64,000 nucleotides of DNA from positions 1 through 64,000 of the forward strand of contig JAVKFY010000077.1 in the NCBI GenBank assembly GCA_040223615.1, in the 5' to 3' direction. The notes under the pieces were generated by a model, which had not been told where the DNA came from, made no database searches, and saw nothing but the letters and a program-made list of their open reading frames with translations. Below are positions 8,067 through 16,772 of this stretch, piece after piece. This DNA comes from JAVKFY01 sp040223615. GTDB lineage: Bacteria > Pseudomonadota > Alphaproteobacteria > GCA-2731375. Made by a program: the position numbers and the translations under genes. The first letter of the stretch is position 1. The number at the start of each line of letters is the position of its first letter.

Positions 8067-8675
8067 CTATGCCAGGGCCAGAGCGGCTTGCGCCTGTTCG
8101 CAGGTCACGATCTCGGCGAGCGAAGCCAGGTCGGCGATGGCTGCGTCGTGGCGCGCCGGCGAGAAGGCGGCGCAGCCATCCTCGATCACGGTGACGTGGT
8201 ACTCGCGGACATGCGCGTCGCGCACCGTGGAGGCAACACCGCCGTTGGTGACGATGCCGGCGCAGACCAGGTGTTCGACGCCGAGCTTGCGTAGCACCCA
8301 GTCGAGCCGGCTGGCGTGGAAGGCAGAGAACGCCACCTTTTCGACCTGGATATCCAACGGCGCCAGTTCGTCGACCAGCGCCTGGCCCCAGCCACCGGGC
8401 GCGAAATCGCCCTTCGCCAGGAACGGGCGCAGTTTCGCCAGGTGCTCGGAGATCAGCGGCGCGCCGTCGCGCCCTGGCACCAGCGTGAAATGCGTAGAGA
8501 CGATCACGACGCCCGCCACGCGCGCCGCCGCGACGACCGGCGCCAGCCGCGCCGGCAGCGCCGCGATCTCCACCGCCGATACGCCCGCGCGGCCGTAGGC
8601 ACCTTCGGCATGGATGAAATCGTTCTGCAGGTCGAGCAGCATCAGCGCGGTGCGGGCGGGATCGGCGATGCTCAT
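8067..8675 (-). CDS. Isochorismatase-fold hydrolase lacking the catalytic cysteine
   Basis: 202 residues from ATG 8675. The fold signature is clear: ALMLLDLQNDF with Asp15, VEKVAFSAFHAS with Lys113, and GIVTNGGVAST. In cysteine hydrolases of this family the last block reads TN-x-C-V; here the nucleophile position is Gly146. The only nearby Cys is Cys138, outside the motif. True isochorismatases such as EntB and PhzD also have Gly there, so a vinyl-ether or other non-amidase reaction is more likely than nicotinamidase-like hydrolysis. It lies 4 bases after greB and may share its transcript. Confidence 0.85.
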   Translation of the reverse strand: MSIADPARTALMLLDLQNDFIHAEGAYGRAGVSAVEIAALPARLAPVVAAARVAGVVIVSTHFTLVPGRDGAPLISEHLAKLRPFLAKGDFAPGGWGQALVDELAPLDIQVEKVAFSAFHASRLDWVLRKLGVEHLVCAGIVTNGGVASTVRDAHVREYHVTVIEDGCAAFSPARHDAAIADLASLAEIVTCEQAQAALALA

Positions 8676-8679
8676 CGTC

Positions 8680-9237
8680 CTAGTCATCGGGATAGGCGAT
8701 CGCCAGCACCTCGATCTCCTCGATGCCAGCGGGCGTCTGGAAGCTGACGACGTCGCCTTCGAAGGCTTTCAGGAGGGCGCGGGCGATGGGCGAGAGCCAA
8801 CTCACTTCGCCGTCGTCGTGGCGGGCCTCGTCGACGCCGACGATGCGGATGGTGCGCTCGCGGTCCTGGCTGTCGACGTAGGTGACGGTGGCGCCGAAGA
8901 AGACCTGGTCGCGGTTGGTCTGCCGGCGGTGGTCGACGACCTCGGCGATCTCCAGCCGCTTGATCAGATAGCGCACGCGACGGTCGATCTCGCGCAGCCT
9001 TTTCTTGCCGTAGATGTAGTCGCCATTCTCCGAACGGTCGCCGTTGCCGGCGGCCCACGACACGGTCTCGACCACCTTCGGCCGCTCCTCGCGCTGCAGA
9101 TAGCGCAACTCGTCCTTGAGGCGAACGTGACCGGCGGGCGTGATGTAGTTCTTCACGCCCTTGGGCAGCGGCGCGATGTCGTCGAACAGATCGTCGTCCG
9201 GCGCGTCGTCGTTTTCCTTGGTGAAGGCCTTGCTCAT
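8680..9237 (-). CDS. greB: Transcription elongation factor GreA/GreB family, GreB-like
   Basis: 185 residues. It rescues backtracked RNA polymerase by inserting a coiled coil into the secondary channel. The coiled-coil tip is visible as GDRSENGDYIYGKKRLREID with the acidic residues needed for transcript cleavage. The FKBP-like C-terminal domain follows (TVTYVDSQDRERTIRIVGVDEA; LLKAFEGDVVSFQTPAG). An acidic N-terminal extension of about 25 residues fits GreB-like relatives. Its ATG overlaps the stop of hyuA by 4 bases, so it is translated in coupling with a catabolic gene. Confidence 0.9.
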   Translation of the reverse strand: MSKAFTKENDDAPDDDLFDDIAPLPKGVKNYITPAGHVRLKDELRYLQREERPKVVETVSWAAGNGDRSENGDYIYGKKRLREIDRRVRYLIKRLEIAEVVDHRRQTNRDQVFFGATVTYVDSQDRERTIRIVGVDEARHDDGEVSWLSPIARALLKAFEGDVVSFQTPAGIEEIEVLAIAYPDD

Positions 9238-11273
9238 GCTCGGGAGATTAGCAGATTACCGAAGCGGTCGACCGCCGCCGTGAGACCCGGGTCGACGAAG
9301 ATGGTGGTGTCGGGTTGTTCCAGCACCGCCGGGCCGGCGATGCGCGCCGCCACCGGCAGGGCCAGGCGGTCATACACATCCGCGTCGTGCCAGGCGCCGT
9401 CAGCATAGACCCGGCGCGGATCGCGACGCGCGGTCTCAACGCTGGCATCCGATGCCGGCGCCAGCAGGGTCAGGTCGAGGCTTGGCCGGGTGCCGATCAC
9501 CGCGCCGCGCAGGTTCAGGACACGTACCGGTACGCCCTTCAGCAGCCGGCCGTAGACCGCCTGATAGCGCGCCTCGAAGGCTTGCGTGATGGCCGCAACC
9601 GTGACGGCGCCGCCGTCGTCGGGCTGGATCGGCACGGCGACGGTGTGGGTCTGGCCGAGGTAGCTCATGTCGAGCTCGAAGTGCCGCGAGCGGCCGGCGA
9701 AGGCGACTCCAGCGCGGTCCAGCAGCTCGGTCCCGTCGTCCGCCATGCGGCGGACCTGGCTGGCGAGGCCGTCGGTGTCGAGGTCGGCGAGGAGCCGGTT
9801 CACGGTGACCACGAAATCGTGGCGCATGTCGGCGATGACGCAGCCCAGCGCGCTGGTCACGCCGGGGAATCGCGGCACCAGCGCCTTGGCCAGGCCGACA
9901 TCCTTGATCAGCGCGCCGCAGTGCAGCGCGCCGCCGCCACCAAACGGCATGGCGACGAAATCCTCCGGCGCGTGGCCGCGCTCGATGGAGACCAGGCGGA
10001 TGGCGCCGGCCATGCGGGCATTGGCGACACGCACGATGGCCTCGGCCGCCGCGTCGGTGTCGAGGCCCAGCGGCGTTCCGACGTGCGCGTCGATGGCGGC
10101 ACGCGCGGCGACGACGTCGAGCCGGTCGAGCTTGCCGCCGATGGGCCGGTCCGGATTGATGCGCCCCAGGGCGACATTGGCATCGGTCACCGTCGGCGCC
10201 TCGTTGCCCTGGCCGTAGCAGGCCGGACCGGGATCGGCGCCGGCCGACTGCGGGCCGATCTGCAACAGACCGCCGGCGTCGACCCAGGCAATGGAACCGC
10301 CGCCCGCCCCGATGGTGGTGATCTCGATCATCGGCGTGCGCACCACCAGCCCGAAGTCGATCGAGGTCTGCGGCGCCAGAATGCTGCGGCCGTCGGCGAC
10401 CAGCGACACGTCGAAGCTGGTGCCGCCCATGTCGCAGGTGACGACGTTGGCGAAGCCGGCCTGGCGGGCGATCTCGGCTCCGGCGATCACGCCCGCGGCC
10501 GGGCCGGACAGCGCGGTGCGGATCGGCAGCGCCCGCGCCGTCGGCACCGACATGACGCCGCCGTTGGACTGCACGATCAGCACCTGCGGGCTGGCCCCGG
10601 CATCGCCAAGGCGTTCCTCCAGGCGTTGCAGGTAGCGCGCGACGACCGGCTGCAGGTAGGCGTTCAGCGCCGTGGTCGAGGCGCGCTCGAACTCGCGGAT
10701 CTCGGGCAGGATCTCGTGGCTGGCGTTGACGTAGGCGTTCGGCCACAGCGCGCGGACCAGCTCGACCGCGGCGCGCTCGTTGGCGTCGTTGGCATAGGCG
10801 TTGACGAAGAACAGGCTGACCGCTTCGCAGCTTTGCTCCAGCAGCGCCTCGGCGGCGGCGCGCACGGCCGCCAGATCGACCGGCGTGCGGACGGTGCCGT
10901 CGGCGAGCGTGCGTTCGGGCACTTCGAAACGCTTGTCGCGCGGCACAATCGGCTCGAACTCGGCCGCCAGGCCCCAGGTGCGCGGCCGGTCGCGCCGCCG
11001 CATCTCCAGCACGTCGCGGAAGCCGGCGGTGGTGATGGTGCCGGTGACCGCGCCGCGCCGTTCCAGCAGCGTGTTGGTGCCGACGGTGGTGCCGTGCACG
11101 ACGGTCGCGATGTCGCACAAGGTCGCGGCGGCGCCCAGCCCCTCGATGAAGCCGGCGGACTGATCGTCGCGGGTCGAGGGCACCTTGGCGACGGCGAAAG
11201 CGCCCGCGGCCTCGTCGAGCACGAAGACGTCGGTGAAGGTGCCGCCGACGTCGACGCCCGCGACCTTGCTCAT
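9234..11273 (-). CDS. hyuA: Hydantoinase/oxoprolinase subunit A family protein
   Basis: 679 residues from ATG 11273, which overlaps the stop of hyuB (ATGA); the frame stays open upstream only as a shadow of hyuB. The N-terminal motif GVDVGGTFTDVF marks the ASKHA-type ATP-binding half. LSGPAAGVIAGAEIA and CDMGGTSFDVSLV in the middle are the second set of phosphate-binding signatures. Members form heteromers with subunit B and use ATP to open hydantoin, 5-oxoproline or related rings, or to carboxylate ketones. Substrate cannot be told from sequence. The PEP mutase-like and CoA ligase genes upstream suggest a multi-step catabolic route. Confidence 0.92.
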   Translation of the reverse strand: MSKVAGVDVGGTFTDVFVLDEAAGAFAVAKVPSTRDDQSAGFIEGLGAAATLCDIATVVHGTTVGTNTLLERRGAVTGTITTAGFRDVLEMRRRDRPRTWGLAAEFEPIVPRDKRFEVPERTLADGTVRTPVDLAAVRAAAEALLEQSCEAVSLFFVNAYANDANERAAVELVRALWPNAYVNASHEILPEIREFERASTTALNAYLQPVVARYLQRLEERLGDAGASPQVLIVQSNGGVMSVPTARALPIRTALSGPAAGVIAGAEIARQAGFANVVTCDMGGTSFDVSLVADGRSILAPQTSIDFGLVVRTPMIEITTIGAGGGSIAWVDAGGLLQIGPQSAGADPGPACYGQGNEAPTVTDANVALGRINPDRPIGGKLDRLDVVAARAAIDAHVGTPLGLDTDAAAEAIVRVANARMAGAIRLVSIERGHAPEDFVAMPFGGGGALHCGALIKDVGLAKALVPRFPGVTSALGCVIADMRHDFVVTVNRLLADLDTDGLASQVRRMADDGTELLDRAGVAFAGRSRHFELDMSYLGQTHTVAVPIQPDDGGAVTVAAITQAFEARYQAVYGRLLKGVPVRVLNLRGAVIGTRPSLDLTLLAPASDASVETARRDPRRVYADGAWHDADVYDRLALPVAARIAGPAVLEQPDTTIFVDPGLTAAVDRFGNLLISRA

Positions 11274-12928
11274 CCCTGTCCCTCGGTGATGTAGCCGAGC
11301 CGGCGGTCGCGTTCGACAGCTCTCGGGTCGCGCCGTGCCGGGTCGCCATAACCGCCCCCGCCCGGTGTCTCCAGACGCACGCGCTGGCCACGCTTGAGGC
11401 GGATGCCGCTCGCCTTGGAGGTCAGCGGCGGTTCGTGGTCGCCATCGTCCTGCTGGTAGGTGAAACGGTTGGTGGCGCCGGGCCCGCCGCCGCGCACACC
11501 TTGCGGCGGGAAGCGGCCGCGCTCGCCGAACAGGAACACGTCCGCCTGCTCTTCCAGCAGCTCGATCTCGTAGACCGCGCCGAGGCCGCCGCGATGCGCA
11601 CCCTCGCCGGCGCTGTCGGGACGCAGCGCCCACTGCGTGAACATCACCGGATAGGCCGCCTCCAGGATTTCCACCGGTGGGATGGTGGCGGTGGAGATCG
11701 GCGCGTTGCCGTGGTTCAGGCCGTCGCATGCGGCCGAACCGCCGAGGCCGCCGCCGAAGAACGAAAACATCACCCAGCGCTGGCCGTTGGTGCGGTGGCC
11801 GGCCAGCGACAGCGCGTTGATGGTGCCGTAGGCATTGCCGTAGACCTTCTCGGGCGCAGCCTCGGCGAAGGCGCGGAATACCACGTCGATGATGCGCAGG
11901 ATGGTCTCGGTATAGCCGCCGACCGGCCGGGGCGCGCGCGCGTTCAACAACGACCCTTCCGGCACCACGAACGCGATCGGCGCGAGCACGCCGGCATTGG
12001 CCGGCACGTCGGTGAACAGGTGCTTCAACGCCACGTAGCAACTGGCAACCAGCGTCGAATAGGCGATGTTCACCGGTCCGAGGCAGGCCGGCGCGGAGCG
12101 CGAGAAGTCCAGCGTCATGGCATCGCCGGCGACGGTGACGTCGAGCGCGATCTTCAGCGGCACGTCGTCGATGCCATCATTGTCGAGCCAGTCGTCGGCG
12201 GCGTAGGCGCCGTCAGGCAGGTCGGCGATGGCGGCGCGCATCATCGCCTCGGCACGCGCCGAGAGCGCATCCATCGCCTCGGTCACGGTGTCGGCGCCGT
12301 AATCGTCGAGCAGATCGTCGAGGCGCCTGATGCCGAGGTCGAGCGCGTTGAGCTGGCCCATCAGGTCGCCATAGACCGAGTTCGGCAGGCGCGAGTTGGC
12401 CTGCAGGATGTCAACGATGTCCTGGCGCAGTTCGCCGGCCTCGATCAGCTTCACCGGCGGCAGGATGAACGCTTCCTGGAAGCTCTCGGTGGCGACCGGG
12501 TTGTAGTTGCCGGGCACGTTGCCGCCGACGTCGTGATAGTGGCCGACCGATGCCAGGTAGCAGAACAGCTTTCCATCACGGTAGTAGGGCCGCACCAGCT
12601 TCACGTCATTGAGGTGCGTGCCGCCGTCCCAGGGATCGTTGAAGATCCAGACGTCGCCGTCGGCCACGCCTTGCGGATTGCGGTCGATCACCGTCTTTAC
12701 CGCGAAGGCCATCGAGCCGACGAAGATCGGCAGCCCGGACTTGCCCTGTACCTGCGTCGCGCCGGTCTGCGGGTGATAGAGCCCGTGGCAGGCGTCGTGC
12801 GCCTCGGCGATGATCGGGTTGAAGGCGGAGCGGTAGAGCGTCGCGTCCATCTCGTCGACGATCTGCTCCAGCCGCCCGTTCAGCACCGCCAGCGTGACCG
12901 GGTCCAGGTTCGCGGCAGTGCCGCTCAC
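11270..12928 (-). CDS. hyuB: Hydantoinase/oxoprolinase subunit B family protein
   Basis: 552 residues, the usual length of subunit B. Family blocks include NPIIAEAHDACHGLY, FNDPWDGGTHLNDVKLVRP and the C-terminal glycine-rich RLETPGGGGYGDP typical of the subunit. It overlaps the PEP mutase-like gene by 4 bases at its start and hyuA by 4 at its end, so all three are translationally coupled. The protein would form the catalytic partner of HyuA in the cytoplasm. Confidence 0.92.
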   Translation of the reverse strand: MSGTAANLDPVTLAVLNGRLEQIVDEMDATLYRSAFNPIIAEAHDACHGLYHPQTGATQVQGKSGLPIFVGSMAFAVKTVIDRNPQGVADGDVWIFNDPWDGGTHLNDVKLVRPYYRDGKLFCYLASVGHYHDVGGNVPGNYNPVATESFQEAFILPPVKLIEAGELRQDIVDILQANSRLPNSVYGDLMGQLNALDLGIRRLDDLLDDYGADTVTEAMDALSARAEAMMRAAIADLPDGAYAADDWLDNDGIDDVPLKIALDVTVAGDAMTLDFSRSAPACLGPVNIAYSTLVASCYVALKHLFTDVPANAGVLAPIAFVVPEGSLLNARAPRPVGGYTETILRIIDVVFRAFAEAAPEKVYGNAYGTINALSLAGHRTNGQRWVMFSFFGGGLGGSAACDGLNHGNAPISTATIPPVEILEAAYPVMFTQWALRPDSAGEGAHRGGLGAVYEIELLEEQADVFLFGERGRFPPQGVRGGGPGATNRFTYQQDDGDHEPPLTSKASGIRLKRGQRVRLETPGGGGYGDPARRDPRAVERDRRLGYITEGQG

Positions 12929-13797
12929 TGGCTGTCCTCGTCGTACTGGCGCGCCTCTTCCAGGATCGCCTCGGTGCCGAGCAGGTCCTGCAGGCCCTTG
13001 AAGTCGAGCATGCGGTTGGCGAAGGCGGCGGTGGAACCATCACGGGCCAGGCCGGCCAGCAACTCGCGCGCGACCATGGTCTGCGCCCGGACCAGCGCGC
13101 CGGGGAAGATCACCAGCTTGAAGCCGAGCCCGGCCAGGTCGGCCGCGGCGCGCACCGGCGTCTTGCCGCCCTCGACCATGTTGGCCAGAAGCGGTACGTC
13201 GAAGCGCTCGCCGACAGCCTTCATCTGATCGTGCGATTGCGGCGCCTCGACGAACAGCACGTCGGCGCCCGCCTCGGCATAGGCGGCGGCGCGGTCGAGC
13301 GCCGGCTCGAAGCCTTCGACGGCGATGGCGTCGGTGCGGGCGACGAGGACGGTCCCGACGTCGCGCCGGGCATCCGTCGCCGCCTTGATCTTGCCGACCA
13401 TCTCAGCCTGCGAGACCAGCTTCTTGCCGGCGAGATGGCCGCAGCGTTTCGGCATCTGCTGGTCTTCGAGCTGGATGGCGGCGGCGCCGTTGCGTTCGAA
13501 CAGGGCGAAGGTGCGCTGCACGTTCAGCGCGTTGCCGAAACCGGTGTCGGCGTCGACGATCAGCGGCAGGTCGGGCACGCGCTCGGTTATGCGACCGATC
13601 ACGTCGGCGACCTCGGTCATCGCCACCAGGCCGATGTCCGGCCGGCCGAGGCGCGTGTAGGCGATGGACGCACCGGAGAGGTAGGCGGCGGCGAAGCCGG
13701 CCTCGGCGACCAGCGCGGCGGTCAGTGCGTCGTAGACTCCGGGCGCCACCACCGGCGCATCGCCGGCCAGCGCATCGCGGAGTTGCCGGCCGGTCAT
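12925..13797 (-). CDS. Isocitrate lyase/PEP mutase superfamily enzyme
   Basis: 290 residues from ATG 13797, one base overlapping the CoA-ligase stop (TGATG). Superfamily motifs are complete: AYLSGASIAYTRLGRPDIGL, the metal-binding DADTGFGN, and EDQQMPKRCGH, where Lys-Arg-Cys-Gly-His is the lyase loop with the catalytic Cys. The Cys indicates a C-C lyase (2-methylisocitrate lyase or oxaloacetate/dimethylmalate type) rather than a PEP mutase. Located between a CoA ligase and hyuAB, it probably cleaves a dicarboxylic or tricarboxylic intermediate of that route (inference). Confidence 0.87.
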   Translation of the reverse strand: MTGRQLRDALAGDAPVVAPGVYDALTAALVAEAGFAAAYLSGASIAYTRLGRPDIGLVAMTEVADVIGRITERVPDLPLIVDADTGFGNALNVQRTFALFERNGAAAIQLEDQQMPKRCGHLAGKKLVSQAEMVGKIKAATDARRDVGTVLVARTDAIAVEGFEPALDRAAAYAEAGADVLFVEAPQSHDQMKAVGERFDVPLLANMVEGGKTPVRAAADLAGLGFKLVIFPGALVRAQTMVARELLAGLARDGSTAAFANRMLDFKGLQDLLGTEAILEEARQYDEDSQ

Positions 13798-15167
13798 CAA
13801 GCGCCCTCGAAACGGTCGTCGATCAGGCGCTTCGGCTTCTGCCGCGTCTCGACCTCGGTCAGCGGCGCCAGTTCGCCGGGCCTGGCGAACTCGATGGCAG
13901 CGCCGACGCCGAGCGCCTGGCGCAACGCGGCTTCGTAGACGACCTTGTCCGGCGCGCCGGCGACCTCGACGTGCACGGTCATGTCGTCGCGGCCCTGCTC
14001 GTCGCGTTTGACCCGACAGACATACTCGCCGGCGAAACCGTCCAGGCCGGCCAGCATCGGGCCTATGGCCTGCGGGAAGACGTTGATGCCGCGCAGCTTC
14101 ACCATGTTGTCGGAGCGTCCCAGGAAGCCCTGCAACCGGCGCAGATTTAGGTCGAGCGCCGAACGGCCGGGCTTCACCGCGGAAACGTCGTGCGTGTTGA
14201 AGCGGATGATCGGATAGACGTCGTCCTTGAACAGCACGGTCGCGACCATGTCGCCGGACTCGCCCTCGGCGACCGGCGCGCCGCTGTCGATGTCGAGCAG
14301 TTCCAGCACGTGCGCGTCCTCCATCACGTAGAGGCCGTCGCGGTCCGGCCCCTCCGCCGCGATGATGCCGGTATCGCCGACGCCGTACCAGTCGTAGACC
14401 GCGGCCCCGCCCCAGGCCGCCGACAACGCGTCGCGATCCTCGCGGCCGATGTGGCCGGAGATCATCCGCACGGGAATGTCGCGGCCGGGCTCGATGCCCT
14501 GCTCGCGCGCGACGTCGGCCAGGCGGCGGATGAAGTCGGCGAAGCCGACGATGGCGGTGACGCCGAAGTCGCGCATCAGCGCCACCTGCTGGGCCGAACG
14601 CGTCTCCGCCCCTGTGCCAGCCGGCAGCATCAGGGCGTTGGTCCAGTGCAGCAGTGCCTCGCGGACATAGTGGCCGCCGTTGATCATGCCGAAGCCGTAG
14701 ACCGAGTGGACGATGTCGTCGTCGGTCAGGCCCTGGAAGCGGTAGACGCGGGCCAGCAGCAGATTCTGGATCTCGCGGCTGCGCGGGCCGAACAGCAGGG
14801 TCTGCGGCCGGCCCGTCGTGCCGGAGGTGGTGTGCAGAATCACCCGCGTGTCCGGATCGGCGCCGGCGAAGTCGCCGTAGGGCGGATGCTGCTCGATCGC
14901 GGCCATCAGGTCGGCCTTGTCGAACACCGGCAGCTTGGTCAGGTCGTCCAGGCCGCGGATGTCGCCCGGCTCGATGCCCTGCTCGCCCCAAAGCCGGCGG
15001 TAGAAGCCGGTCTTCCAGGCGCGCGCGACCGCGGATTTGAACTGTTCCTCCTGCCGCGCGCGCAACTCGTCGCGGCTCAGGCTTCGGAACCGCGACAGGA
15101 ATTCGTCGCCGAGCGGGAAGTCGCGCAGCAGTGATGCATGGTCGACGTGATTGAAATAGGAGCTCAC
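13797..15167 (-). CDS. PaaK-like adenylate-forming CoA ligase
   Basis: 456 residues, typical of phenylacetate-CoA ligase relatives. The P-loop TTSGTTGRPQTLLFGP (with Thr-Ser-Gly-Thr-Thr-Gly), the acyl-pocket stretch DWYGVGDTG, the aspartate block YPIIRFNTHDVS, and the hinge LQGFLGRSDNMVKLRGINVFP are all present. It should activate an aryl- or alkyl-carboxylate to its CoA thioester with ATP. It is the start of a tightly packed run into the lyase and hyuBA genes. A repeat-containing gap of 181 bases separates it from the FecR-domain gene upstream. Confidence 0.88.
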   Translation of the reverse strand: MSSYFNHVDHASLLRDFPLGDEFLSRFRSLSRDELRARQEEQFKSAVARAWKTGFYRRLWGEQGIEPGDIRGLDDLTKLPVFDKADLMAAIEQHPPYGDFAGADPDTRVILHTTSGTTGRPQTLLFGPRSREIQNLLLARVYRFQGLTDDDIVHSVYGFGMINGGHYVREALLHWTNALMLPAGTGAETRSAQQVALMRDFGVTAIVGFADFIRRLADVAREQGIEPGRDIPVRMISGHIGREDRDALSAAWGGAAVYDWYGVGDTGIIAAEGPDRDGLYVMEDAHVLELLDIDSGAPVAEGESGDMVATVLFKDDVYPIIRFNTHDVSAVKPGRSALDLNLRRLQGFLGRSDNMVKLRGINVFPQAIGPMLAGLDGFAGEYVCRVKRDEQGRDDMTVHVEVAGAPDKVVYEAALRQALGVGAAIEFARPGELAPLTEVETRQKPKRLIDDRFEGA

Positions 15168-15205
15168 GCCTGCCTACCGCATCGGATGCGCCTTGCTGGT
15201 GGCGA

Positions 15206-15316
15206 CCCCCACCTCACCTGTCCTCTCCCCCCTGAAGGGCGGAGAGGAACGCTTTGTAGATGACTTTATGGCTCCCTCTCCGCCCTTTGTGGGGAGAGGG
15301 TTGGGGTGAGGTGGGT
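15206..15316. repeat. Long palindromic repeat, type A, copy 1
   Basis: Starts CCCCCACCTCACC and ends with the complementary GGGTGAGGTGGG, with inner arms rich in CTCTCC/GGAGAG. Related copies occur at 47564-47677, 53114-53179 (shorter) and 63788-63901. The whole unit can fold into one long hairpin. It fills the gap between the FecR-domain and CoA-ligase genes; the remaining bases of 15168-15348 show no gene. Confidence 0.85.
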
Positions 15317-15348
15317 GTCGATGACGGCATCGTCTTCACCGCGCTGCC

Positions 15349-16038
15349 CTACCGGTTCGGGCCCAGGCGCAGGCGCGGGCTGAGGCCCGGGTCGGAGGGC
15401 GGGCGCGGTGCGTTCAGGTCGACATCGGTGCTGCCGGCCTCGACCGCCACGGTGGAATCCTGCGGCACCTCGACGGCGGCGCCGCCGGCGGCCGGCTGGA
15501 CGACGATGGCGCCCTCGTTGACCCAGATCGTGGTGCGGCCGTCGCGATCGTCCTCGACCCAGACGGAGAAGTCGGTGCCGCGAATGCCGATGGTCACGGT
15601 CGGCGTGCGCACCTGGAAGCGCTGCTTGATGTTGCCGGAGACGAACCGGGCGATGCCCTTGCCGACGGTCGCGACCATCGTGCCAGCCTCGGGCTTGCCG
15701 GGGTCATAGACGAACTCGTCCAGCACCACGCGGCAGTCGGAGCCGAGCCGCACCTCGCTGCCGTCCAGCATGTTCAGGTGCAGGGCGCCGCGCGCCACCG
15801 TCGCCACGGTTTCCTGGAATCGCACCGCGTCGTCGACATAGAGGCCGGTCGAGTTGCCGGCGCCGTCGATCCGGTTGGCCCACTGGTGCACGAAGACGAC
15901 CTCGCCGATGCCCTCGGCGGCCCGTGCCGGCAGCGCGGCCAGCGCGGCGGCGCCGACCAGCACGGTACGGCGGCTAACAGCCGAGCTGTTCGGCAAGATC
16001 GAGGAAATCGTCGGCGGCGTGGTCGAAGGCACTGGCAT
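15349..16038 (-). CDS. FecR-domain protein with twin-arginine-type signal
   Basis: 229 residues from ATG 16038, chosen for an AAGGAG four bases upstream; this start overlaps the HAD gene by 65 bases. The N-terminus contains Ser-Arg-Arg-Thr followed by a hydrophobic run (VLVGAAALAALPARA), resembling a Tat signal. The mature part is the FecR beta domain: GALHLNMLDGSEVRLGSDCR, VSGNIKQRFQVRTPTVTIG, IRGTDFSVWVEDD. Here it is a secreted stand-alone domain, with no FecI sigma factor beside it, so a structural or binding role is more likely than classical anti-sigma signalling. Confidence 0.8.
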   Translation of the reverse strand: MPVPSTTPPTISSILPNSSAVSRRTVLVGAAALAALPARAAEGIGEVVFVHQWANRIDGAGNSTGLYVDDAVRFQETVATVARGALHLNMLDGSEVRLGSDCRVVLDEFVYDPGKPEAGTMVATVGKGIARFVSGNIKQRFQVRTPTVTIGIRGTDFSVWVEDDRDGRTTIWVNEGAIVVQPAAGGAAVEVPQDSTVAVEAGSTDVDLNAPRPPSDPGLSPRLRLGPNR

Positions 16039-16687
16039 CCGGCTCCTTGTAGGTGTTCGGTCCATGCTCCTCCGGCCGGCGGACATAGGCGGTACGCAGA
16101 CCGCACTTGGCCGCGGCGCGAAGGTCGTCGGGGTGCGCCGCGACCAGCATGGTCTCGCCCGGCTGCAGGCTGAGCAGATCCACGCTCTTCAGATAGGACT
16201 GCGGATCGGGTTTGTAATGGCGCACGACGTCGCCGCCGAGGATGACGTCCCATGGCAGCCCGGCGCGGCGCGCCATGTTGACCATCAGCGCGACGTTGCC
16301 GTTCGACATCGTGCCGAGGATGAACTTGCGGTGCAGCCGGGTCAGGCCCGGCACCGTGTCCGGCCACGGGTCGAGCCGATGCCAGGCGCGGTTCAGACGG
16401 TCGATCTCGGCCTCCGGCAGGCCCTCGATGCCGTGGCGCGCCAGCAACTCGTCCAGGTTCATGCGGTGCAGCACGTCGAGCTTGACGAAATCCACCTGGC
16501 CTTCGCGCACCCGCGCCATTGCCGGCTGGTACAGCGCGCGCCAGTCGTCGGCGAACCGCTCGCCATCAAGGTCCAGGCCATGCCTGGCGGCGAACTCGTT
16601 CGCTTCACGGGCGATCGACCGGCGCCAGTCAACCACCGTGCCGAAGACATCGAAGATCAGCGCCTGGGTGGGTGAGGGGTCGCTCAT
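15974..16687 (-). CDS. HAD-superfamily haloacid dehalogenase type II
   Basis: 237 residues from ATG 16687. Motif I is ALIFDVFGTVVDW with nucleophile Asp13; motif II is GTMSNGN; motif III has the lysine of HYKPDPQSYLKSVDLL; motif IV is VAAHPDDLRAAAKCGL. This order and the Val-Phe-Gly-Thr-Val-Val-Asp-Trp sequence fit L-2-haloacid dehalogenases, which hydrolyse C-halogen bonds through an aspartyl ester; phosphatase side activity is possible. Its C-terminus overlaps the FecR-domain gene. It is divergent from the aldehyde dehydrogenase gene. Confidence 0.85.
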   Translation of the reverse strand: MSDPSPTQALIFDVFGTVVDWRRSIAREANEFAARHGLDLDGERFADDWRALYQPAMARVREGQVDFVKLDVLHRMNLDELLARHGIEGLPEAEIDRLNRAWHRLDPWPDTVPGLTRLHRKFILGTMSNGNVALMVNMARRAGLPWDVILGGDVVRHYKPDPQSYLKSVDLLSLQPGETMLVAAHPDDLRAAAKCGLRTAYVRRPEEHGPNTYKEPDASAFDHAADDFLDLAEQLGC

Positions 16688-16772
16688 GGAATTCCTCGGG
16701 TTACGGCGGCGGGCGGCTCGGTCTATCCTGCGCCCGCAACCGACTCGCAGTCGAATATCCGGGGGATCGACC

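Noticed and set aside
11273..12041. Upstream extension of the HyuA frame
   Set aside because: It lies inside hyuB in another frame, and the ATG at 11273 sits in the ATGA overlap directly before the GVDVGGTFTD motif.
16688..16772. Small gene in the gap before the aldehyde dehydrogenase
   Set aside because: Only short frames without ribosome sites; it is simply the divergent promoter region.
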